Part shown: positions 1 through 5,794 of the stretch, piece after piece
Layout of the letters: every line of letters begins with the position of its first letter
Numbering within the stretch: the stretch's first letter is position 1
From: JABISG01 sp963581435
GTDB lineage: Bacteria > Planctomycetota > Planctomycetia > Planctomycetales > Planctomycetaceae
Direction: 5' to 3'
Length of the DNA: 5,856 bases
Assembly: GCA_963581435.1 (NCBI GenBank)
Contig: CAUZOL010000399.1
Coordinates: 1 to 5,856, forward strand
Program-made: the position numbers and the translations under genes
Notes under the pieces: model-generated
Told to the model about the DNA's origin: nothing
The model's input: only the letters and a program-made list of their open reading frames with translations
The model's database searches: none

Positions 1-1
1 C

Positions 2-85
2 ACACTGAAGGTAGGCATCAAGAACAAACGACTCACCGCCGGATGGGACGAGACTTATCTCAATAAAGTCCTATGCGCACCATGA
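2..85 (+). CDS. C-terminal fragment of an unidentified protein (5' truncated by window edge)
   Basis: The second forward frame is open from the window edge to a TGA at 83-85 and gives 27 residues. It contains GIKNKRLTAGWDETYLNKVL and ends in CAP. The composition looks like a real soluble protein tail: mixed charged and hydrophobic residues with a plausible amphipathic helix. The other forward frames stop early or read as low-quality peptide. The strongest support is context: a textbook intrinsic terminator lies 13 nt after the stop, on the same strand. I do not recognise the family from so short a tail. Function cannot be inferred. Confidence 0.5.
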   Translation, partial: TLKVGIKNKRLTAGWDETYLNKVLCAP

Positions 86-120
86 CTTTTGGTGCAATCG
101 CCCTGCGAAGGGCGCTTTTT
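77..120 (+). terminator. Intrinsic terminator after the left-edge gene
   Basis: CGCCCT (99-104) pairs with AGGGCG (109-114) across a GCGA tetraloop of GNRA type. The stem is followed at once by CTTTTT (115-120). This is a compact rho-independent terminator for plus-strand transcription. A second hairpin just upstream, GCACCA (77-82) with TGGTGC (90-95), overlaps the stop codon of the preceding reading frame. No comparable T-run is seen for the minus strand, so it is probably one-directional. Confidence 0.75.
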
Positions 121-125
121 GGGCA

Positions 126-413
126 ATGACCGGCACGCCGAAGGCCGGGGCCGATCGAATCCGCGGCATCTTCCGACATCCGACTGACAAACATCATATC
201 GCTTATGGAGTCGGGATTGTCGTCGGATGTGGCTGCTCCACGTTGACCGTGAGTGAAACTTGGATGTCGCTGAGCGACACGAAAATTGGACGAACACTGG
301 AAAGCCTCACTGCCTTTATCAATGGATACGCTGAGTCCAAGGAAGATCCACGGGCAATTTGGTCTGCGCGTCTTGTTCGGCAACTTAGTCATCGCCAACA
401 AGATACGAAGTGA
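126..413 (+). CDS. Doubtful hypothetical ORF, 95 codons
   Basis: An ATG-to-TGA frame of 95 codons, the only sizeable plus-strand frame between the left terminator and the first repeat. The product would be small and soluble, with a Gly/Val/Cys-rich stretch (AYGVGIVVGCGCS) and a helical, charged C-terminus. No signal peptide, known motif or recognised family is visible. Against it: the ATG lies only 6 nt after the terminator T-run, leaving no room for a promoter, and no Shine-Dalgarno sequence precedes it. The frame is also open upstream to position 15, so openness is not informative. It may be a gene remnant or chance. No other gene is supported in 121-444. Confidence 0.22.
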   Translation: MTGTPKAGADRIRGIFRHPTDKHHIAYGVGIVVGCGCSTLTVSETWMSLSDTKIGRTLESLTAFINGYAESKEDPRAIWSARLVRQLSHRQQDTK

Positions 414-444
414 GTAGACTGGTCCAATGACTTTTCAGTCGGCT

Positions 445-478
445 GGGTGGCTGGGGTCGACTAACGGGAGCCCCCAGA
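445..478 (+). repeat. Interspersed repeat, copy 1 (hairpin-forming)
   Basis: Starts GGGTGGCTGGGGTCGA (445-460) and ends GGGAGCCCCCAGA (466-478), with a variable CTAAC core. The same two blocks recur at 5355-5391 and, inverted, at 5543-5580. Within the unit CTGGGG can pair with CCCCAG, so it can fold as a hairpin on either strand. It begins about 33 nt beyond the stop codon of the large minus-strand gene and could act as its transcript end or RNA-stabilising hairpin. No T-run follows, so it is not a canonical terminator. Confidence 0.8.
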
Positions 479-510
479 ACGACACGTCTCCGAGATTTTG
501 CAACCCGTCG

Positions 511-3500
511 CTACGGTTTGAGAGCAGGCGCCGTTCGCTGCAGCAAAAACGCCAGCAGGTCGCGCAATTCATTCGGTTGCTTGAGCAACCCCGGCGGCAT
601 GGGTGAGAGGTTTTGTAGTTTGCGCGTTTCGATGTCGGTCTTGGCGAAGGTGATCTTCTTTGCATCGGCTTGCAGCAGTTCCAGGCGGTCGGCTGTTTCG
701 GTGATGACCAGGCCAGTGTAGGTTTTTCCGGAAGTGGCGACGATGAGCGTTGCGCGGAACACCGGCGAGACGGCTTTGCTTGGTAGCAGGATCGACTCGA
801 CGAGATAGGTCGGCGTGAATCGTCGGGCGGCACCCGTTAGGCTGGGGCCTCCGGTGACGGCCTCATCCGGGCGGACGGCGTGACACTTCGCGCAGCCGAT
901 GCCGTCGGCCGAAAACAGTTTGCGGCCGCGTTCGGCATCGCCGGTGCGGGCCGCCTGTGTCCAGTCGATCTTTAGAAACTCGGGCGGAACTTTCGCGGCT
1001 CCGGTTCCCGTTGCGGCCGCCGCTTTCAACCGATCGGCCAATCCGGCCACATCAATTTTTTCGGGCAACGTGACCGTCACGCGATCCAGCGCGCGGTAAT
1101 GAAGATAGAGAGCGCATTCCCCGGCGATGTTCTGCACGCGGACCAGCAGATCGTTGCTGCCCTGTTGCAGTTCCACGTACACCACATCCTGGTATGGCAA
1201 TGCCCCGCGAACCACCTCGTTGTTGTGAACCACGCGGCCGTTGCACCAGACTTTCACGCCGTCATCGGAACCGACCAGCAGCATAATTTGTTGCTTCAGT
1301 GGACTCTCCAGCCGGCAATAGGCGTAACACGATGCGTCATCGACGTTGCCGTATTCTTTGTGGAAATCGAACATTCGCACGCCGCGTTTCATCTTCTTCC
1401 ACGCGATGGTTCCCTTCGACGTTTTGTAGTCGGCAGCCAGATCGACGGCTGCCGCTTCGGGTGGGTGAACGGTCTTGAATCCGCGTTTGTCATCAGGAAA
1501 GGGACCGGCCGCCCACATTTCGGTAACGCTCGCCGTCCCCGCCGTCTGCAGTCGCTGTCGTGCGGTGGCAATGCGAACCTTGGCGATTTGCGGTTCGGTT
1601 CGCGCGTCGCCCAGCAGCGACAGAAAATGCACCGCCTGCAGCCGCACCGGTTCATTGGCGTCGCCGAGTCGTTTTCGCAGCAGAACGAACAAGGCTTCCT
1701 GCTCGGCCGTGCGTTTGCCCGCGTTCCAATGTTCGGCGACCGTAAACAGCCCGATGCGACCGTACTCCCGCAGATCGACTTTTTCATCGGCGTATTGCAC
1801 ATGATAAACTTCTTCCGAACGCCACGGTGTGAGCGGCAGGTGCTTGGGAATGGTTGACGTTGCCGGCGGCATTGTCAATCGGAAACCGGCCGCCAGCACG
1901 CCTGCCAACCGTGTCACGGGATCGGTCGCTGCACACAGTTCGCCAATCTGCTGCAGCGATGCCGTCTCAGCCAACAGCAACACGGCGGCCTGTCGAATGT
2001 AGGTGTCCTTGCTGCGCGCCGGACCGTCGGCGATTTGTTGAAATGCATCGCCCGGCTTGGCGACGTGAAACAATCCGACAACGGCGGCGTGACGGACCTG
2101 CGGGTTCTTGTCTTGTAGTGCCTTCATCAACAGGGAACGACTTGCCGGTTCGTTGGCGAATTCGTCACCCAAAGCGCGAATCGCCTGCAGGCGGATCATG
2201 GCATTCTTGTGCCGGCCGAGGCGTGTTAACTCTGCGACGACATCACGGCTTGTTTCGCCGGTGGTGCCGCGATGCCAGGCTGCCGCCAGCCACAACATAT
2301 GCGTTTCCGCCTTCAAGTCGTTTTCGTCAGCCAGTGGCCCGGTCAGATTGCCGATGACCGCCGGTCCGCCGCGCCGCAAAAGTTCCACGTGAGCGCGCTG
2401 CCGCCGCCACCACGAACGATGCGATAACTCGTCGCCCAGCTTGTTCGGTTTCGCGGTCAGCACGTTGTATGGCTCAAACGGATGTGCCGCCGGATCGTCG
2501 GCGCGGGTGATCATAATCAGGTCGCTCTTATAGGTCGGCGAACCTTCGTTGTGCGGCATGTAGGCAATGGTCACAAACACACGTCCGCCACGGCCGACCG
2601 CCACGCCCACCGGCCGTGCCTGATTGCGGCCTTCCAGCAACGTGAATTCTTTTGTCGAAAATGTTGCGCCTTTGTGTTCGAGCGGATACCGCGTCACCGC
2701 GCGGCTGCCCCAACGGGCCACGAACAAATTGTTGCGATACTTCGCCGGGAAAAAGTCTTCGTCGTAATATGTTTGACCCACCGGGACGGCGCGGCCCATG
2801 CCGTCGAACATGGTGCTGAGCATGTCGGCTCGGTCGGGAGTCTTCGAGAGCATCCAGCCGCGCGGCCAACTGAAATCGCTGTGCGGCGTGACGTGATTCA
2901 AACGCCCCGGCACGTAATCGCGCGGCAATCCTTCGTGGTCGTTGTCGTTGGTGAACAGGTTCCAGTCGCGGTCGAAGCAAAGGCCGCAACTGTTACGCAA
3001 GCCACGGGCGACAACGCGAAAGTTGCTGCCATCGGGCCGACAGCGAAAGACGCCACCGACGCCCGTGTAAGGAACCTTCGTCCCTGCCGGCTGGCAGAAA
3101 AACGTCCAATGCCCCCAATGATCGGGGCGGTTGAAGTCGCCGTAATACCACAGCGGATCGCCCATCGAAATGTAAAGATCGCCCGCCGGTCCCCACGCCA
3201 ACCCATGAAAACACTGATGCACATGTCCCTGCGGCACGCCCCAGATGAGCCGTTTCGCCTTGAGATTTTCGTAACGAACCGCCCCGCCCGGAATGATGTA
3301 CAACGCATTCAACGTCAGCGCGTAAATGTCTGCACCACGGATTTCGATATCGTAGACCCACGAATGCGGCGGAAAGCGGTACAACTCGCGGCGGGGTTTG
3401 TATCCGCCGACATCGTCCGGCTCGTACACAAACAGCGCCTCGCGACCGCCGACAAATAACCGCCCCCGCGTGTCGGCCCGCATTGAAAGAAACGACTCGT

Positions 3501-3648
3501 TCGGCGACGAATCGAGCGGAACAATTTTCAGCGCCGGATCGGTCACCACATAATCGCGTTCTTCGGCGGCGGTGGCCGTTGTGTTCATCGCACACTGCAA
3601 GAACAGACACAAACAAATCGCAACGAGCATACGTGCAAGTGGGGGCAT
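511..3648 (-). CDS. Secreted PVC-type beta-propeller / HEAT / jelly-roll / haem c protein (putative membrane-bound dehydrogenase)
   Basis: A protein of about 1045 residues, probably an extracytoplasmic redox enzyme. Residues 1-27 form a Sec signal peptide (MPPLARMLV, Leu/Cys-rich core, TATA before AEE). About 41-384 is a beta-propeller of the Pirellula/Verrucomicrobium dehydrogenase type, with HGLAWGPAGDLYISMGD at 148-164, GLRNSCGLCFD from 216, TNDND from 233 and NHVTPHSDFSW at 251-261. About 471-684 carries HEAT-like helical repeats. About 711-852 is a jelly-roll module (GPFP start; GSDDGVKVWCNG at 793-804) of a kind often linked to glycan binding. The C-terminus is a Pirellula/Verrucomicrobium haem domain: CAKCH at 919-923 binds haem c, and Met1017 in SPMPPGLL is the likely distal ligand. 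All modules look intact. Substrate is unknown; sugar or alcohol oxidation is an inference from sorbosone/glucose dehydrogenase-like propellers. Start: ATG at 3648 gives the best signal peptide; ATG at 3684 or TTG at 3696 are in frame, and none has a strong Shine-Dalgarno. Stop is TAG. Extra cysteines suggest disulfides. Confidence 0.93.
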   Translation of the reverse strand: MPPLARMLVAICLCLFLQCAMNTTATAAEERDYVVTDPALKIVPLDSSPNESFLSMRADTRGRLFVGGREALFVYEPDDVGGYKPRRELYRFPPHSWVYDIEIRGADIYALTLNALYIIPGGAVRYENLKAKRLIWGVPQGHVHQCFHGLAWGPAGDLYISMGDPLWYYGDFNRPDHWGHWTFFCQPAGTKVPYTGVGGVFRCRPDGSNFRVVARGLRNSCGLCFDRDWNLFTNDNDHEGLPRDYVPGRLNHVTPHSDFSWPRGWMLSKTPDRADMLSTMFDGMGRAVPVGQTYYDEDFFPAKYRNNLFVARWGSRAVTRYPLEHKGATFSTKEFTLLEGRNQARPVGVAVGRGGRVFVTIAYMPHNEGSPTYKSDLIMITRADDPAAHPFEPYNVLTAKPNKLGDELSHRSWWRRQRAHVELLRRGGPAVIGNLTGPLADENDLKAETHMLWLAAAWHRGTTGETSRDVVAELTRLGRHKNAMIRLQAIRALGDEFANEPASRSLLMKALQDKNPQVRHAAVVGLFHVAKPGDAFQQIADGPARSKDTYIRQAAVLLLAETASLQQIGELCAATDPVTRLAGVLAAGFRLTMPPATSTIPKHLPLTPWRSEEVYHVQYADEKVDLREYGRIGLFTVAEHWNAGKRTAEQEALFVLLRKRLGDANEPVRLQAVHFLSLLGDARTEPQIAKVRIATARQRLQTAGTASVTEMWAAGPFPDDKRGFKTVHPPEAAAVDLAADYKTSKGTIAWKKMKRGVRMFDFHKEYGNVDDASCYAYCRLESPLKQQIMLLVGSDDGVKVWCNGRVVHNNEVVRGALPYQDVVYVELQQGSNDLLVRVQNIAGECALYLHYRALDRVTVTLPEKIDVAGLADRLKAAAATGTGAAKVPPEFLKIDWTQAARTGDAERGRKLFSADGIGCAKCHAVRPDEAVTGGPSLTGAARRFTPTYLVESILLPSKAVSPVFRATLIVATSGKTYTGLVITETADRLELLQADAKKITFAKTDIETRKLQNLSPMPPGLLKQPNELRDLLAFLLQRTAPALKP

Positions 3649-3710
3649 GGCGATGAACTCTGATTTGTTGACGGTTAGTTTCATGATGCGGCTCAAAGAA
3701 GTTGTTTACC

Positions 3711-3762
3711 ACGGAGGCACGGAGGCACGGAGATTTCAAGCGATTGAAACATTTGGCTCCGT
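3711..3762. repeat. ACGGAGGC tandem repeat joined to a cruciform
   Basis: The 8-nt unit ACGGAGGC occurs at 3711-3718 and 3719-3726, with a partial third unit ACGGAG at 3727-3732. The third unit pairs with CTCCGT at 3757-3762. Inside it TTTCAA (3734-3739) pairs with TTGAAA (3744-3749) across a GCGA loop. The result is a two-tier stem with an internal loop. It lies 27 to 78 nt upstream of the alternative ATG at 3684 of the minus-strand gene, so it would fall in that gene's leader or promoter. Similar CACGGAG tandems are scattered through many environmental genomes; function is unknown. Confidence 0.7.
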
Positions 3763-3781
3763 ATCAACTCGCCGGAATTTG

Positions 3782-3867
3782 GAACACGAATCTCCGCTAA
3801 TTATCGCTAATCCTCTTTTTTAAATTCGTGTTCTGAGATTAGCGCAGATTAGTGTAGATTAGTGTTC
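3782..3867. repeat. Imperfect inverted repeat with three 10-nt tandem units
   Basis: GAACACGAAT (3782-3791) is the exact reverse complement of ATTCGTGTTC (3824-3833). The right side then carries three 10-nt units: AGATTAGCGC (3836-3845), AGATTAGTGT (3846-3855) and AGATTAGTGT (3856-3865). The left side carries two inverted relatives, CGCTAATTAT and CGCTAATCC, in 3795-3813. The block is AT-rich against GC-rich surroundings and sits in the middle of the divergent intergenic region. The unit is close to one DNA helical turn, so protein binding on one face is possible; it may equally be a dispersed repeat. Confidence 0.7.
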
Positions 3868-3987
3868 AAGCCGAATTCGCAGCTCGTCTCCCAACCAGGA
3901 GAGTACAACGGCTGCGGTGCGGCGGCCAGTGACAGCCGACGCCGCTCGTCCTGTCGTTCGCTCCAAGTGGTCGATCGATCTGCTGTT

Positions 3988-4012
3988 TTCGTGGTCACGA
4001 AGCGGGTACGAT
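3988..4012 (+). promoter_or_regulatory. Possible operator and weak promoter for the CBM9-like gene
   Basis: TTCGTG (3988-3993) and CACGAA (3996-4001) form a perfect 6+6 palindrome with a 2-nt spacer. TACGAT at 4007-4012 matches four of six positions of a sigma-70 -10 box. No good -35 sequence is seen 17 nt upstream. A transcript starting near 4019 would have a leader of about 48 nt before the ATG at 4067, and the palindrome would sit where a repressor could block polymerase. This is a prediction from position and symmetry only. Confidence 0.25.
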
Positions 4013-4055
4013 GAAGATCGCACAACGGCCACATTCATCCCGCGTTCCCAACTTT

Positions 4056-4059
4056 GGAG
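4056..4059 (+). promoter_or_regulatory. Ribosome binding site fixing the start of the CBM9-like gene
   Basis: GGAG lies 7 nt before the ATG at 4067, an ideal Shine-Dalgarno distance. The reading frame stays open upstream to an ATG at 3917. That extension has no such site, is Arg/Ser-rich, and would bury the obvious signal peptide 50 residues into the protein. Confidence 0.8.
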
Positions 4060-4066
4060 TCTCCCG

Positions 4067-5143
4067 ATGCGTGCTTGCAAATCACTGCTGATTTTAGTTC
4101 TTCCGTTCTTATTTACCGCAACGTCGCTTGCGGGTTTTGAACCGCTCGCTGCGGGTGTGCGTGGCGTGGCGACGCGTGCGCCGGAAAAAGTTGTCATCGA
4201 CGGCGATCTGTCGGAATTTCGCGAGGCGTTTTGCACGCCGGTCAATTATTTTCATCCTGATCAGAAGAATCGTCCGGCGCAGTGTTTCTACATGTGGGAT
4301 GACGAAGCATTCTACGCCGGCCTGCGAACGTTGGATCAGAAGCGGGCAAACCACGCGCCCGACGATCGCCTGTGGGAAGGCGACGGAGTGGAATGGTACT
4401 TCGACACGCGGCGCGGAAACAACTTCCGCTCGACCACGTGGACCAACGATGGCTCGGTTCACTGCTATTGGACCGGGCTGACAGTGAAAGAGATCAAGCC
4501 GCGATTCTGCCTGAGGCCAGGATACCTCGACGCGATCCCCAAAGTCGGCGTCGAAGTCGCCGCCCGGGAGACGAAGAACGGCATGGAAGTCGAATTCAAA
4601 ATGCCTTGGAAGAACTTTCCGGAATTCTCGGCGAAGGCGGGTGAAGTGATCGCCGTCGATGCGGAGTTGTGCTACTCCGACGGCGGCCCGCGCGTCGATC
4701 GTTTCTTCGCGTACGGCTCGCCACTCTCGGTGCAACAACCGGCCAGCCTCGCCAGGGTGCAACTGGTCAATCGGCTCGAACGACAACACTGGAAACAATG
4801 CGGCCCCGTCCTCATGCCCGTCCGCTGCGACACCGCCTGGAGTCAGAAAAACAAACCCCACGCCCACGGCATAATCTGTTTACCGCCGAACCACACCGAC
4901 ATGGTCGGCAAGATCGTCTTCCGCCTCACCGACCTGGCGGGAGCAACCTTGGGTGAATTCCCTGCGACGACCCAACCCATGGTAAAAGCAGGCAACTTCG
5001 CCCGCGCAATCGCCAGCTGGCCCAACGACCTCGCCCCACCCGCCGCCCACCACGTCACCGCAATCATCTACGACAAACAGGGCAAGGAACTAACACGGAT
5101 CGCGCCGCGACTGGTGAGCACGTCGATGCGACAGGGGTATTGA
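4067..5143 (+). CDS. Secreted protein with CBM9-like (carbohydrate-binding family 9-like) domain
   Basis: A 358-residue protein, predicted to bind carbohydrate outside the cytoplasm. Residues 1-22 are a Sec signal peptide: MRACK, then a Leu/Ile/Phe-rich core, then SLA before GFEPLAAG. Residues about 34-235 show the CBM9-like beta-sandwich pattern: IDGDLSEF at 44-51 (the family's IDGxLxE opening), AFYAGLRTLD at 81-90, GDGVEWYFDTR at 105-115, GMEVEFKMPWKNF at 172-184 and GEVIAVDAELCYSD at 192-205. Aromatic residues such as Trp77, Trp110, Trp125 and Trp135 could contribute to a sugar-binding face. Residues 240-358 form an unassigned beta-rich tail. No glycosidase catalytic motif is apparent, so it is a binding or accessory protein unless the tail has activity. 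Eight cysteines in the mature part suggest disulfides. It is divergent from the haem-propeller gene with 418 nt between starts. Stop is TGA. Family call is good; ligand is unknown. Confidence 0.9.
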   Translation: MRACKSLLILVLPFLFTATSLAGFEPLAAGVRGVATRAPEKVVIDGDLSEFREAFCTPVNYFHPDQKNRPAQCFYMWDDEAFYAGLRTLDQKRANHAPDDRLWEGDGVEWYFDTRRGNNFRSTTWTNDGSVHCYWTGLTVKEIKPRFCLRPGYLDAIPKVGVEVAARETKNGMEVEFKMPWKNFPEFSAKAGEVIAVDAELCYSDGGPRVDRFFAYGSPLSVQQPASLARVQLVNRLERQHWKQCGPVLMPVRCDTAWSQKNKPHAHGIICLPPNHTDMVGKIVFRLTDLAGATLGEFPATTQPMVKAGNFARAIASWPNDLAPPAAHHVTAIIYDKQGKELTRIAPRLVSTSMRQGY

Positions 5144-5211
5144 AGGGAAACGGGAGCGCAGGCGTCTTGTTCAGTACGACCTACTCGCTACCCGTCAACA
5201 GCGATGTCCCC

Positions 5212-5279
5212 AGGCGAGCCGGGGGTGTCAACCCCCGGGTTTTCCAAAGCACCGACCGGTTAACACAGGCCGCTCGCCT
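5212..5279. repeat. Nested palindromic element with terminator-like inner hairpin
   Basis: Outer arms AGGCGAGC (5212-5219) and GCTCGCCT (5272-5279) are perfect reverse complements. Inside, CCGGGGGT (5219-5226) pairs with ACCCCCGG (5231-5238) across a GTCA loop, followed by GTTTTCC. The whole is 68 nt and starts about 70 nt after the stop codon of the CBM9-like gene. Inner hairpin plus short T-run can serve as that gene's terminator. The nested design suggests a dispersed palindromic element that has been co-opted. The preceding stretch 5144-5211 holds nothing recognisable. Confidence 0.65.
5219..5243 (+). terminator. Probable terminator of the CBM9-like gene
   Basis: An 8-bp, nearly all-GC stem with a 4-nt loop is followed by GTTTT. 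The T-run is short but the stem is very strong. It is the first hairpin downstream of the stop at 5143. Confidence 0.5.
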
Positions 5280-5319
5280 TAACGGCACGATGAAAACCGA
5301 CCAGCCCACAACAATCGCC

Positions 5320-5353
5320 GGGTGCCACTGACCGGCGGGTGCCACTGACCGGC
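5320..5353. repeat. Two perfect 17-nt tandem repeats
   Basis: GGGTGCCACTGACCGGC occurs at 5320-5336 and again without a gap at 5337-5353. The second copy runs straight into the interspersed repeat copy 2, whose first bases (GGGTGGC) resemble the start of the 17-nt unit. Slippage, or stepwise insertion of related palindromic elements, could explain the arrangement. Confidence 0.85.
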
Positions 5354-5354
5354 G

Positions 5355-5391
5355 GGGTGGCTGGGGTCGACCGGTAGGGAGCCCCCAGACG
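5355..5391 (+). repeat. Interspersed repeat, copy 2
   Basis: GGGTGGCTGGGGTCGA (5355-5370) is identical to copy 1. After a variable CCGGTAG core comes GGAGCCCCCAGACG (5378-5391). It has the same orientation as copy 1 and the opposite orientation to copy 3. Confidence 0.85.
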
Positions 5392-5542
5392 ATGTATGAC
5401 CGACTTGCCTTTTTGCCTGCTCGCATCAACACCCGCACCATCGCTGGAATGGGCACGAAGCATCGAAAGTATTTTATTCAGCGTTCGGCCGTCAGCCTTC
5501 AGCCACAGACGACACCGAAGTGGCTGCCGTAAAAGAAGCGTT
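5392..5542. other. 151-nt spacer between inverted repeat copies; no gene seen
   Basis: The only open frame across this stretch (5396-5632) runs through both spacer and repeat, has no ribosome binding site and gives an Arg/Ser-rich product typical of chance frames. No RNA gene or known motif is recognisable. Confidence 0.5.
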
Positions 5543-5580
5543 CGTCTGGGGGCTCCGCTACGCTTCGACCCCAGCCACCC
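5543..5580 (-). repeat. Interspersed repeat, copy 3 (inverted)
   Basis: Read on the minus strand it starts GGGTGGCTGGGGTCGA (5580 down to 5565), has an AGCGTAGC core, and ends GGAGCCCCCAGACG (5556 down to 5543). Both outer blocks match copy 2 exactly, 16 and 14 nt, while the core differs. Copies 2 and 3 could form a long hairpin across the 151-nt spacer. Confidence 0.85.
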
Positions 5581-5603
5581 GTCGCGAGTGACGATGAATT
5601 CCA

Positions 5604-5633
5604 TTGGTTACGATTCCGAGTGTGGGCTATAAT
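5604..5633 (+). promoter_or_regulatory. Candidate sigma-70 promoter before the IS insertion point
   Basis: TATAAT at 5628-5633 is a perfect -10 box. TTGGTT at 5604-5609, 18 nt upstream, matches only the TTG of a -35 box. Transcription would start near 5640 and head toward the ATG at 5705 and then into the insertion sequence. The stretch 5634-5704 holds no other recognisable signal. Confidence 0.35.
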
Positions 5634-5704
5634 CCGGGCTGGTTGATGACAGGACGAAACGCCGTAGAAACAACATACAAACCCTCGCCCCAATGTGAGC
5701 CATC

Positions 5705-5730
5705 ATGCGGGATTCCAAGGAAAACAAAAC
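5705..5730 (+). pseudogene. Possible gene start cut by the insertion sequence
   Basis: An ATG at 5705 begins a frame reading MRDSKENK, hydrophilic like many cytosolic N-termini. After eight codons and two bases it meets the proposed left end of the IS at 5731. The frame then runs through IS sequence to a TGA at 5761-5763. A candidate promoter lies 72 nt upstream of the ATG. Only a weak TGAG is found as ribosome binding site. If correct, the rest of the gene lies beyond the right end of the IS, outside the window. Confidence 0.25.
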
Positions 5731-5765
5731 GGGTTCTTCGCGCATTTTAGTGGGTGCTGCTTGAT

Positions 5766-5794
5766 TTGACGTGTGGAATCGATCTCGGGATCAT
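5766..5794 (+). promoter_or_regulatory. Candidate internal promoter of the IS transposase
   Basis: TTGACG (5766-5771) matches five of six -35 positions. GATCAT (5789-5794) matches four of six -10 positions, with 17 nt between. Start of transcription would be near 5801, giving a leader of about 17 nt that contains the GAGGT ribosome binding site. Confidence 0.4.

Noticed and set aside
435..833. 132-codon open frame on the minus strand
   Set aside because: Out-of-frame shadow of the haem-domain coding region that runs into repeat copy 1.
1099..1857. 252-codon open frame on the plus strand
   Set aside because: Antisense to the HEAT and jelly-roll coding region; His/Gln/Phe-rich composition typical of a complementary-strand frame.
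2482..3459. 325-codon open frame on the plus strand
   Set aside because: Lies wholly antisense to the haem-propeller gene, whose domains are unmistakable. The product has no recognisable motif and no ribosome binding site; long antisense frames are common in GC-rich coding DNA.
3583..3600. Lipobox (LFLQC) suggesting a lipoprotein
   Set aside because: The residue before Cys is Gln, not Gly/Ala/Ser, and a good signal peptidase I site (TATA before AEE) follows.
3649..3696. Longer start (TTG at 3696 or ATG at 3684) for the haem-propeller protein
   Set aside because: Both remain in frame, but the ATG at 3648 places a short basic segment right before the hydrophobic core, as expected for a signal peptide. 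ATG 3684 cannot be fully excluded.
2993..3739. 248-codon open frame on the minus strand
   Set aside because: Overlaps the propeller region in another frame; Arg/Cys-rich product with no domain pattern.
3836..3865. CRISPR-like array
   Set aside because: The three 10-nt units are contiguous with no spacers; it is a simple tandem repeat.
3917..4066. 50-residue N-terminal extension of the CBM9-like protein
   Set aside because: The GGAG site and signal peptide both point to the ATG at 4067; the extension is Arg-rich and lacks a start signal.
4109..4867. 252-codon open frame on the minus strand
   Set aside because: Antisense to the CBM9-like gene, which has a signal peptide, a strong ribosome binding site and family motifs.
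5396..5632. 78-codon open frame after repeat copy 2
   Set aside because: Crosses the interspersed repeat, has no ribosome binding site and encodes a low-quality Arg/Ser-rich peptide.
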